64,000 nucleotides of DNA from an archaeon (GTDB lineage Archaea; Thermoproteota; Nitrososphaeria; Nitrososphaerales; Gagatemarchaeaceae), in contig JAJZNC010000060.1 of assembly GCA_021848045.1 (NCBI GenBank), positions 62,001-126,000 on the forward strand. The letters run 5' to 3'. Of the stretch, positions 27,865-36,210 are shown piece by piece; the first letter of the stretch is position 1, and every line of letters begins with the position of its first letter. The position numbers and the translations under genes are program-made. The notes under the pieces are model-generated. The model ran no database searches and had not been told where the DNA came from. It saw nothing but the letters and a program-made list of their open reading frames with translations.

Positions 27865-28563
27865 ATGACCGAGCGCATCTTCTGGCAGGACGCGTACGTC
27901 CGCGAGTTCGACGCGAGGGTGGAGTCGGTGGACGAGAGAGGTGTAAGGCTGGACAGAACTGCGTTCAACCCGCGAGGGGGTGGGCTGGTCTCAGACGTCG
28001 GTAGGCTCGATGGGGCAGAGGTCGTCGAGGTGACCAAGGAGGAAGAGGCGATCTACCACGTCCTCGAGCCGGGGAGGACGGTCCGCCAAGGTGACCAGGT
28101 ACACGGGGCCATCGACTGGGACAGGAGGCACAGGGTGATGAGGATGCACACCACCGCCCACATCCTGAGCGCGGTAGTGAACCGAGAGGCGGGCGCCCTG
28201 ATCACGGGCAACCAGATTGCGCCGGTCGAGTCCAGGATCGACTTCTCCCTAGAGGCGTTCGACAGGGAGAGGCTTGCCGACTACGTCAAGACCGCGAACG
28301 AGGCTGCCGCGAGCGGGGCCGAGGTGAGGTCGTTCTTCATGAAGAGGGAGGAGGCCCTCAGGACGCCGGGGTTCGTCAAACTCGCGGGGGCGCTCCCCCC
28401 AGAGGTCGACGAGCTACGCATTGTGGAGATCGGTGAAATCGACACCCAGGCCGACGGAGGAGTCCACGTCAAGGACACGTCGGAGATTGGAGAGATAGTC
28501 GTCAACAGGATAGAGAACAAGGGGAAGAGCAACAGGCGCCTCTACTTCTCGCTGCGTCCGTAG
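27865..28563 (+). CDS. alaX: Alanyl-tRNA editing protein AlaX
   Basis: RTAFNPRGGGLVSDVG, MRMHTTAHILSAV, ADGGVHVKDTSEIG. Confidence 0.87.
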   Translation: MTERIFWQDAYVREFDARVESVDERGVRLDRTAFNPRGGGLVSDVGRLDGAEVVEVTKEEEAIYHVLEPGRTVRQGDQVHGAIDWDRRHRVMRMHTTAHILSAVVNREAGALITGNQIAPVESRIDFSLEAFDRERLADYVKTANEAAASGAEVRSFFMKREEALRTPGFVKLAGALPPEVDELRIVEIGEIDTQADGGVHVKDTSEIGEIVVNRIENKGKSNRRLYFSLRP

Positions 28564-28887
28564 GCAGGGAGAGATTCCCGCCCGCCTCCTCGTTGGGCGC
28601 CTAGAAGCTCCAGGCAGCCTTACCTCCCCTCAAAGATCTCCGTCCTCGGAGAGACCGTTCGAGCCGCAATCGAGGCCGCGACCGGACGCAGGCAGACCGA
28701 CGACCAACCGCTCTTCCAAGGTGAGAAGGTCGGCGGTGACTCTCGGAACGCCGCTGAGATGCGGCGGCCGCCTTGGTCCGAGAGAAAGCAGCCCTCTCGA
28801 CGACGCATCGCCTCTCGACCGGGAGGGTTCGCGAGAAAGGCTTAATCTGGAGGCCTCACTGCTAGGCGGTCGTTCGAGGCGGGATTA

Positions 28888-29328
28888 TTGCGAGAAGGCT
28901 CCTCTGTGGCGGTTGGGAGGGCCGCAGCTGTCGGAATCTTGTTGCTCCTTGTGGCGGGGGCCGCCGCTGTCCTGGTCGTCGTGGCCCCGCGGTCTTCCAG
29001 GAGCGCCGCCAACGACACGGTAACGGCAGAGATGGTCGAGGCCAACGGGGGGCTCACCACGAACGGGACGCTGACCCTAGGCCAGGACATGCTCCTGTCG
29101 GTGATGGTGCCCAACTCTACGAACCCGGTCTCCCTCCACCAGGTCTTCGACGGCCACGTGTACGCGACATTCCCCTGGAACGTGACAGCTACGCACTACG
29201 ACTACATCCTGAACTCCAACCCCGCAGACCCGGCAGACCTGGGCGTTAACACGGTGTACGCGGTGGTCACCTTCGCAGACGGGATCACCGCGAGGTCGAA
29301 CAACGTAACGATGAACGTCGTCCAGTGA
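28888..29328 (+). CDS. Exported hypothetical protein
   Basis: N-terminal TM; beta-rich extracellular-like region. Confidence 0.55.
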   Translation: MREGSSVAVGRAAAVGILLLLVAGAAAVLVVVAPRSSRSAANDTVTAEMVEANGGLTTNGTLTLGQDMLLSVMVPNSTNPVSLHQVFDGHVYATFPWNVTATHYDYILNSNPADPADLGVNTVYAVVTFADGITARSNNVTMNVVQ

Positions 29329-29371
29329 CGGAGGCCGCACGCTCTCCGGCCAGCCGACGCTTGGATGGGCC

Positions 29372-29839
29372 CTAGTGTACGAGGTACTCGTGGAACGAGA
29401 AGGTCAACTGCTTGTCGACGACCCCCCTTACCACGGCGTCCCTCCCGTCCTCCAAGACGACGTGGACTAGTGAGGAGGATGACGGAAGGTCGAGGCTCTC
29501 CAGGTCCTCACGGTCGTCGTACTCGGCGACCTTCACGAGGGCGCCGGTCCCGCACTTGAACTGGTACGCCTTGGAGGGCGATGGGGGTGCGCCTCCGCTC
29601 GACGCCTTCCTGGAGAGTTCCACGACGTAGACGTCGTTCTGACGGTCGAGCCTGCGCAGGTCAATCGGGTGCTCTGCGACGAAGACCCGCTCGCCTTCGC
29701 CCTCGACCAGCTCGGAGAACTCCTTGACCAACCTGGACGAAGTCATGCTGGATGCCATCTCGACCACCTGTGCAAGGCGACCCTCCGCGCTATTTATTCT
29801 CCCCAGGCGATTCTCATGGGTGAGAGCCGGGCTGGGCAT
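29372..29839 (-). CDS. Hypothetical protein
   Basis: Coding-like ORF between converging genes. Confidence 0.45.
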   Translation of the reverse strand: MPSPALTHENRLGRINSAEGRLAQVVEMASSMTSSRLVKEFSELVEGEGERVFVAEHPIDLRRLDRQNDVYVVELSRKASSGGAPPSPSKAYQFKCGTGALVKVAEYDDREDLESLDLPSSSSLVHVVLEDGRDAVVRGVVDKQLTFSFHEYLVH

Positions 29840-29842
29840 CGA

Positions 29843-30721
29843 TCAGGCGGTTAGGTAGAGCAGGGCTGCCACGCTCGTGACGATTACGGCTATCCCCACC
29901 GCGTGGTTGAGCATGACCCTCTCCTTGAGGAGGAGGAGCGCGAACCCCACCGTGAAGACCGCCCCCATCCCCGCGAGCGTGGTGGTTATGGGGAGAGCCG
30001 CGAGGCCAGACGAGTAGAACGAGGCAAGCCCGAAGGCGAACAGCCCGGCGGCCTCCAGTGCGGCCATCGCGAGGAGCCGCACCAGCGGAGGCCCGCGGAA
30101 CGGCCTGAGGTCCTGCCCCGAAGCGGCCCCCGCGAGCAGCCCTACGAGCGCCCCGCCTGCCCTGGCTGAGATCGGGGGGAGGAGGTAGCCCATCCTCGAG
30201 TAGCCGTCACCCAGTGACGTCAGGGCGACCGCGAAGAGGACAGATGCGGCCAGGGCCTCGGGGACCCCGGGGGTGAGCGTCCTGCGCGCGGAGCCTAACA
30301 CAGACATGTCGGTGGAGACAAGAAGGACGCCAAGGATCACCCCCGTGAGCGCCAAGAGGACGCCCCCCGAAATGCGGACCCCGAGGACCAGGACCGAGAA
30401 GCCGACCGAGAATATCGGGAAGGAGTTGACGACCGGCGAGACTACAGATAGGTTGCCCCGCTGGTAGCCTCGGTACATGAACGCGAACGCGGCGAAGGTG
30501 GAGCAAGCGATCACCCCTAAAATCGCGCCGTCGGCGTAGGTGGTGCGTCGCGCCTCCCCAAGGAAGAGCGAGGGCACAGCCACCAACGCGCCGCTCGTCG
30601 CCAGAGTGTAGACAGTGGCGCGGTATGACCCGACCTTCCCGACCAGCCCCTTTGAGAGGTAGTCGGAGGTCCCGAAGCAGAACGCCAGGGCGAGGCCCAG
30701 GACTATTGCCGCTGCGACCAT
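29843..30721 (-). CDS. EamA/DMT-family transporter
   Basis: About ten TM segments, EamA-like halves. Confidence 0.82.
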   Translation of the reverse strand: MVAAAIVLGLALAFCFGTSDYLSKGLVGKVGSYRATVYTLATSGALVAVPSLFLGEARRTTYADGAILGVIACSTFAAFAFMYRGYQRGNLSVVSPVVNSFPIFSVGFSVLVLGVRISGGVLLALTGVILGVLLVSTDMSVLGSARRTLTPGVPEALAASVLFAVALTSLGDGYSRMGYLLPPISARAGGALVGLLAGAASGQDLRPFRGPPLVRLLAMAALEAAGLFAFGLASFYSSGLAALPITTTLAGMGAVFTVGFALLLLKERVMLNHAVGIAVIVTSVAALLYLTA

Positions 30722-31392
30722 CGTTTCACGCCTCCTGCGCCCCTGTTCCAGTACTCCTGGAGGATGCTCTGGACCTCCTCGTCGGTAACCGGACGGAAGT
30801 CGTCGTAGAAGGCGCCGATAGCGTAGAACGGCTCGACTGCGTTCGGGCAGACGACGCGGTCTGCCTCGCCCTTCAGGCGCTCGACCGTAGACGGCGGGGC
30901 CACCGGGGCGGCAGCAACCACCTCGGCGGGTCTCTGGGACCTCACCCACCTGAGCGCGACCGTCATGGTCGCGCCGGTGGCAATCCCGTCGTCGACCACC
31001 ACGACAGACCTTCCCTTGACGACAGGCTCGGGACGGCCCGCGCGGTATGCCCGGAGGCGCCTGGACGCCTCCTCCATCTCCCTGGCCTTCTCGGCTTCGA
31101 TGTACTCTGGCCTCGACCCTGTCATGGCGACCGCCGCTGGGTCGAGGTAGAGCGTGCCGTCGGGCATCACTGCGCCTATGCCATATTCAGGGTTGGCCGC
31201 GGCCCCGATTTTTCTCGGAACCACGAGGTCTAGCTCGGCGCCCAGGGCGGCGGCCACGTCCCGTCCGACGGGCACGCCGCCCCGCGGGATCGCAAGGACG
31301 AGCGGCTCGTTGTGGATTCCGCGCGTGAACTCCATCCTGACCACGACGGCGAGTGCCCTCCCCGCGTCCCTCCGATCGGCGAACAACGTCAC
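30703..31392 (-). CDS. Phosphoribosyltransferase family protein
   Basis: LAIPRGGVPVGRDVAAALG; VVVVDDGIATGATM. Confidence 0.88.
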   Translation of the reverse strand: MTLFADRRDAGRALAVVVRMEFTRGIHNEPLVLAIPRGGVPVGRDVAAALGAELDLVVPRKIGAAANPEYGIGAVMPDGTLYLDPAAVAMTGSRPEYIEAEKAREMEEASRRLRAYRAGRPEPVVKGRSVVVVDDGIATGATMTVALRWVRSQRPAEVVAAAPVAPPSTVERLKGEADRVVCPNAVEPFYAIGAFYDDFRPVTDEEVQSILQEYWNRGAGGVKRWSQRQ

Positions 31393-31459
31393 GGGCGACC
31401 GTCCTCGTAAGGCTCGTCGCCCGTCTAGGCTTTAAGGGCTCGAGCGCTTCTCATGGGGC

Positions 31460-31999
31460 GTGGCCAGGCACCTTCACGTCTCGGTGGTCGGGTACAACGA
31501 AGACTCGTGCACGGAGACGGCCAGAGACGCGGCGTACCAGGTAGGGAGGGCCGTGGCGGAGGGGGGCGGGATAGTCGTGTGTGGGGGACTCGGAGGGGTG
31601 ATGGAAGCAGCCTGCAGGGGGGCGAGCGATGGCGGCGGCATCTCCGTGGGGGTGGTCCCTTCGGAGGAGCCGGGCAGCGCCAACGCGTTCTGCGACGTGG
31701 TGGTCGCCACGGGAATCGGCGGCTCTAGGAACTTCCTCGTGGCGTACTCCGGGGACGCCATGGTCGTCGTGGGAGGAGGGGCAGGCACCCTCATCGAGAT
31801 GGCAGCGGCGTACCAGGCCGCGAGGCCGATCGTTGCGGTGAGAGGGACGGGCGGAGCGGCCGACGAGTGGGCGGGCAGGTACATCGACCAGAGGAGTACC
31901 GTGAAGGTGCTTGCAGGCGCCAGTCCAAAGGACGCGGTCAGGAGGGCCCTGCGCGCGGCGAAGGGCGTGAGGGTCAGGGCGCGGCCTATCCACGACTGA
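31460..31999 (+). CDS. LOG-family protein (TIGR00725-like)
   Basis: GGGIVVCGGLGGVMEAACRGA; GGAGTLIEMAAAYQ. Confidence 0.82.
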   Translation: MARHLHVSVVGYNEDSCTETARDAAYQVGRAVAEGGGIVVCGGLGGVMEAACRGASDGGGISVGVVPSEEPGSANAFCDVVVATGIGGSRNFLVAYSGDAMVVVGGGAGTLIEMAAAYQAARPIVAVRGTGGAADEWAGRYIDQRSTVKVLAGASPKDAVRRALRAAKGVRVRARPIHD

Positions 32000-33026
32000 G
32001 CGCGGATGCGAGTCGCTCGGCCGTCCGCAGGGCGCCGGGATAGCGAGCGGGCACCCCCCTTTTCCCCAGCATCTTGGGCATCAGCTCCTCCAGGCGGTCG
32101 ATGTCGCCGGGTGCGAACCCGAGCTCGGAGGCGTTCCTTTCCTGCTCCGCGTGGTTCTTGACAGGGATGGCGATTATGGGGGTCCCGCTGCTCACAGCCT
32201 CGTCTATGGTACTCTTCCCAGCGGTGGAGATTACCAGGTCGGCCGCGGCGACGAGGTCCTGGTTGTCGCGGACGGTCCCGAGCTCCCTGACCCTCCCGGC
32301 CCCCGGGCTGGCCTCCCCGAGACCGACCGTGACGAAGACCTCGGATCCGGTGCAGACATTGGAGAACGCCTCCAGCGACCTCCTGAGGAGGAACCTCCCG
32401 ATCCCGCTCCCGCTCGCGCTGAAGAGGACGAGGCTCGAGCTGCTTGGGAGCCCGTACTGGGCCATTGTCGCTTCGCGCGGCTTGGTCACCTCCCTCACGA
32501 CAGGCCCCACGTAGTGCACGTTGGAATGGTCTTTCCCAAAGTCCGGGACGATGAGGTCTGAGACCCGCCCCTGCAGGTCGGAGTACCAAGCGCCCACGCG
32601 CGCCTCAACCCTCCTCGCGACCGCGCCCCTCGCGAAGCCCAGCTCCAGCTCGTCGGATATCATGGCGTGCCTCACCCCCCTCTCGAGAGCGAGGGAGACG
32701 GAGGTGAACTCCTCGTCCCCCACCACCAACTCGGGCGAGAGCCTGTCCAGGAGGGCGGCCATCCTCTTCCTTGTCGACCGGTAGCCGAGCCAGTACCTCA
32801 GGTACCAGAGCGCGGCCATCTTCATCTCGCCACCAGACTCGGAGGGGATGGGTTCGGTCACGACGTCGTGGACCTTGAAGCCGTAGGAGGCGAGGAACCT
32901 TGCGGCGGGGCCCCCGGTCGCGAACTCCGGCTCCAGGGACATCTCCTTCAGCTTGAGCCCCACCGCGGCCGAGCGGGAAGCGTGCCCGAACCCGATCGGG
33001 CTCACTCCGTAGAGGACCGTCGTCAT
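31986..33026 (-). CDS. Glycosyltransferase (GT-B, UDP-GlcNAc transferase-like)
   Basis: YGVSPIGFGHASRSAAVGLKL; VISTAGKSTIDEAVSSGTPIIAIPVKNHAEQERNA. Confidence 0.8.
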   Translation of the reverse strand: MTTVLYGVSPIGFGHASRSAAVGLKLKEMSLEPEFATGGPAARFLASYGFKVHDVVTEPIPSESGGEMKMAALWYLRYWLGYRSTRKRMAALLDRLSPELVVGDEEFTSVSLALERGVRHAMISDELELGFARGAVARRVEARVGAWYSDLQGRVSDLIVPDFGKDHSNVHYVGPVVREVTKPREATMAQYGLPSSSSLVLFSASGSGIGRFLLRRSLEAFSNVCTGSEVFVTVGLGEASPGAGRVRELGTVRDNQDLVAAADLVISTAGKSTIDEAVSSGTPIIAIPVKNHAEQERNASELGFAPGDIDRLEELMPKMLGKRGVPARYPGALRTAERLASALSRG

Positions 33027-33164
33027 CGTAACCTCGACGCTCCCGCTCGAGGGCGCACGACGTAATAAGGCTCAGGGACTTGTCTAATCTAGTGAAGCCA
33101 GGGGCGAAGCCTTTCGGGCTGGGCGGGTTAAACCGGCCTCCTCGGAGAAGTGCAGCGAGATCTG

Positions 33165-33305
33165 ATGGTGACAGGATATTGTGTGCGCTGCAAGGCGAAA
33201 CAAGAGATCAAGAACCCCCAGAACATAGTGATGAAGAACGGGAGGAAGGCGGTCCAAGGCGTATGCCCGAAATGCGGGACTAAGATCTTCAAGATCGGCG
33301 GCTGA
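33165..33305 (+). CDS. 46-aa zinc-ribbon protein (DUF5679-like)
   Basis: MVTGYCVRCKAKQEIKNPQNIVMKNGRKAVQGVCPKCGTKIFKIGG; below the ORF-track cutoff. Confidence 0.8.
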   Translation: MVTGYCVRCKAKQEIKNPQNIVMKNGRKAVQGVCPKCGTKIFKIGG

Positions 33306-33342
33306 GCCCGGACACCTGTCCGCGCTCGCCTCCTACTTTTCC

Positions 33343-36207
33343 TCACTCCAGGTAGAACGACGGCTTGAACGGGAGCGCATCCTTGGCCTTGTTGGCGGGG
33401 TCCTCCGTCCCCTTCGCCCCGGCCTTGAAGACCCTCACGTCGATTCCAACCTCGCCCGAGAGGAAGGGCGCGGCACCGCTTAGGACCGCGTGCTCATCTA
33501 GCGAGCCGAGCGCGGCGAGCCTCGAGACGAGCTCCCCGCCGAGCTCGTGTTGGAGCTTGATGACCCGCTCGGGTCTTATCCCGGAGGAGGCGTGCTTCCT
33601 GATGACGTCCCCGCGGTTGCCTTCACCACGTTCCGCCTTTGCGAGCTCGAGGAAGTAGCTCGACGCCTGGTCCGAGGCGGCGTATATCGTCAGTCGGCCT
33701 TTCCGTTCTTTGATTATGCGCAGGAGGTTCCTGGCGTCCTCTATCACCTTGGTGACTAGCAACTCGGACAGCTCCGCGGACTCGTCGATTGGTAAGTCCA
33801 CGGCCGACGGCCAGTCGGCAGTCGCGATCAGCCCCTTGTTGCCCAGCCTCTTGTTGAGCTCCTCTGAGGCAAAGGGGGTGAAGGGGGCGATGAGGCGGAT
33901 CCATGTCTCGAAGGCGGTGCGCAGGGTGTCGTACCTGGGTTCGCCCGTCCTCCTGAGGTACCACCGGATGTCGTTCCAGACGTCGAGGAGACCCACCGAG
34001 ATCGCCTTCCTGATCTTCATCTCCTCGAGCGAGGAGGTCACAGCCTCGACCCTCCGGTGCAGGACGGAGAGCAACCAACGGTCTGACAGGTCGGCTGGGC
34101 GCTCGGCAGCTCCAGCGAGGTTCTTCTCAACGAAGGAGAAGAGAGAGCCGATCTTTGAGCTGATGTCTTCCGCGTTCTTCGCCTTCCAGTCGGCATCGTC
34201 CATCCCATCCGCGGCCAGGGCGAGCGTGGCGCGTAGGCCGTCCGCGCCGTACTGGTCGAGGGCACGCCTCCAGGTGACGAAGACGTTCCTCGACTTGCTC
34301 ATCTTCTGGCCCTCTATCTGAATCATCCCGTTGACGCTGAACCCCCGCGGCCAGTGCTTGGGCTCGAAGAGCGCGGCGTGCTGGAAGGCGAAGAAGGTGA
34401 GGTGGTTGGGGATAAGCTCCTTCGCAGAGTTCCTGAGGTCTACGGGGTACCAATAGAGGAACGAGCTCCGCATCGCCTTCAGGTGCCTGAGCTCTATGCC
34501 CGAGAGCTTCGAGACGTGCGCCTCGGAGCCCCTCCCCAGGAGGACGTAGTCGAAGACCTCCGGGAGGAGCTGGTCGAACCTCACGGTCTCGGAATTCACG
34601 TACTGGGAGATCGTGTAGAACGCCATGTAGATGGTCGAGTCTGAGAGCGTCTCCACGATCCAGTCCTTGTCCCACGGGAGCCGCGTACCCATCCCCGACT
34701 TGCGCGCGCAGGGCCAGTTTCTGAGCCAGTCGATCGTGGAGAAGTACCACTCTAGGGACTGTTCGGGGAAGACGCTCGCCGCCCTGATCAGGTCTTTCGT
34801 CCTCTCCTTCCAGGCGGGGTCGGAATAGTTGAGGAACCACTGGTTCTCGAGTATCTTGACGTAGCACCTCGTAGCGCACTTGCAGACCACCTTCTGGGGG
34901 AGCTCGCCCATCACCGAGAGGATGCCCTCGGCCTTCATGTCCGCGATGACCTTGTCCTTCGCCTCGCTCACCTTCGCCCCCCGGTACGGGCCCGTGTTCT
35001 CCTTCATGACGCCGCGGTGGAACTCCGCCTTGTAGAGCTCAGCGGTCGCTTCCTCGAGCCTCGGGTCGTCGGACCCATTGATCCCGCGCCTCTTGACCTC
35101 GTCCTCGGCGGGGACCGCGGAATATCCCTGGACGGAGATTATCGGGATCGGCTTCAGGGCAAGTGCGAGCGCGCGGACCGCCGGGGCGGCCTTGACCCTC
35201 CCCTCTTGGACGTCGACCAGCGCCATGTAATCGTAGGGTGCGTGGGCCGGGACGCTGTAGACGACCCCGGTGACAAGCTCGGTGTCAACGAAAGTCCCCG
35301 GAAGGACGGGGAGGTCCTTCCCTGTGATTGGTGCCCTCACAGTCAGCCCGAGGAGCTCCGAGCCCTCGAGCTCGTTCAGCACCTTCACCCTGCGCTGCTG
35401 CTCTGATAGCCTCTGGACCGCGGAGAGACTGACTATCCACGTCTCGCCATCGACGTCGGCCACGGCGTATCGCCCGTGTGGGTGCACCCAGACGTTGGTC
35501 GCCCCGAAGATGGTCTCCGGTCGGAGCGTCCCGGCGACGAGGAACTTCCTCATGACCGTCGGCTGGTCCTTCGCGGCGGGCTCGTCAACCTCGAACCTGA
35601 GGAGGTCGAACTCCTCGGGGGAGACACCCTCGCCCTCCATCCTGTCGTGGTCGCCCGTCGGACTCTGGTCGTGGGGGCACCAGACCACGGGGTGGGTCCC
35701 CTGGACGACGTAGCCCAGCTCCCTGAGTCTCTGGTACTGCCAGTCGATGAACTTCTTGAAGGCGGGGTCGACCGTCCTGAACTCGCGCCTCCAATCTATG
35801 GAGAAGCCCGTGTCCTTGACGGCTTCGCGGCTCACCCTCGTGTAGTATGAGGCGAGGTACTCTGGGTCGACGAAGCGCTCGACCTCGCTCTCGGGGACCC
35901 CGTCTATCTCCATGAAGGCCCTCTTGACACCCTCGTCTCCCTGTGAGAGCCTGTAGCTCATCCCCGGGATGCTCTCCCCCGTCCAGTGCCAGGCCCACGG
36001 GAAGAGGACGTTGTAGCCCTGCATCCGCTTGAACCGTGCATAGATGTCGACCCTCGTCGCGGTGAAGCAGTGGCCGATGTGGAGGGGGCCGTTCATGTAG
36101 GGGAACGGGAAGGTCACGAAGGCCTTCTTCTTGTTGGGGACGGCCTCGGACTCGAAGACCCTCCGCTCGTTCCACACCTTGAGCCAGTATCTCTCGTAGG
36201 ACGCCAA
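33343..36207 (-). CDS. leuS: Leucyl-tRNA synthetase
   Basis: FPFPYMNGPLHIGHCFTA (HIGH), KMSKSRN. Confidence 0.94.
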   Translation of the reverse strand: MASYERYWLKVWNERRVFESEAVPNKKKAFVTFPFPYMNGPLHIGHCFTATRVDIYARFKRMQGYNVLFPWAWHWTGESIPGMSYRLSQGDEGVKRAFMEIDGVPESEVERFVDPEYLASYYTRVSREAVKDTGFSIDWRREFRTVDPAFKKFIDWQYQRLRELGYVVQGTHPVVWCPHDQSPTGDHDRMEGEGVSPEEFDLLRFEVDEPAAKDQPTVMRKFLVAGTLRPETIFGATNVWVHPHGRYAVADVDGETWIVSLSAVQRLSEQQRRVKVLNELEGSELLGLTVRAPITGKDLPVLPGTFVDTELVTGVVYSVPAHAPYDYMALVDVQEGRVKAAPAVRALALALKPIPIISVQGYSAVPAEDEVKRRGINGSDDPRLEEATAELYKAEFHRGVMKENTGPYRGAKVSEAKDKVIADMKAEGILSVMGELPQKVVCKCATRCYVKILENQWFLNYSDPAWKERTKDLIRAASVFPEQSLEWYFSTIDWLRNWPCARKSGMGTRLPWDKDWIVETLSDSTIYMAFYTISQYVNSETVRFDQLLPEVFDYVLLGRGSEAHVSKLSGIELRHLKAMRSSFLYWYPVDLRNSAKELIPNHLTFFAFQHAALFEPKHWPRGFSVNGMIQIEGQKMSKSRNVFVTWRRALDQYGADGLRATLALAADGMDDADWKAKNAEDISSKIGSLFSFVEKNLAGAAERPADLSDRWLLSVLHRRVEAVTSSLEEMKIRKAISVGLLDVWNDIRWYLRRTGEPRYDTLRTAFETWIRLIAPFTPFASEELNKRLGNKGLIATADWPSAVDLPIDESAELSELLVTKVIEDARNLLRIIKERKGRLTIYAASDQASSYFLELAKAERGEGNRGDVIRKHASSGIRPERVIKLQHELGGELVSRLAALGSLDEHAVLSGAAPFLSGEVGIDVRVFKAGAKGTEDPANKAKDALPFKPSFYLE

Positions 36208-36210
36208 GGC

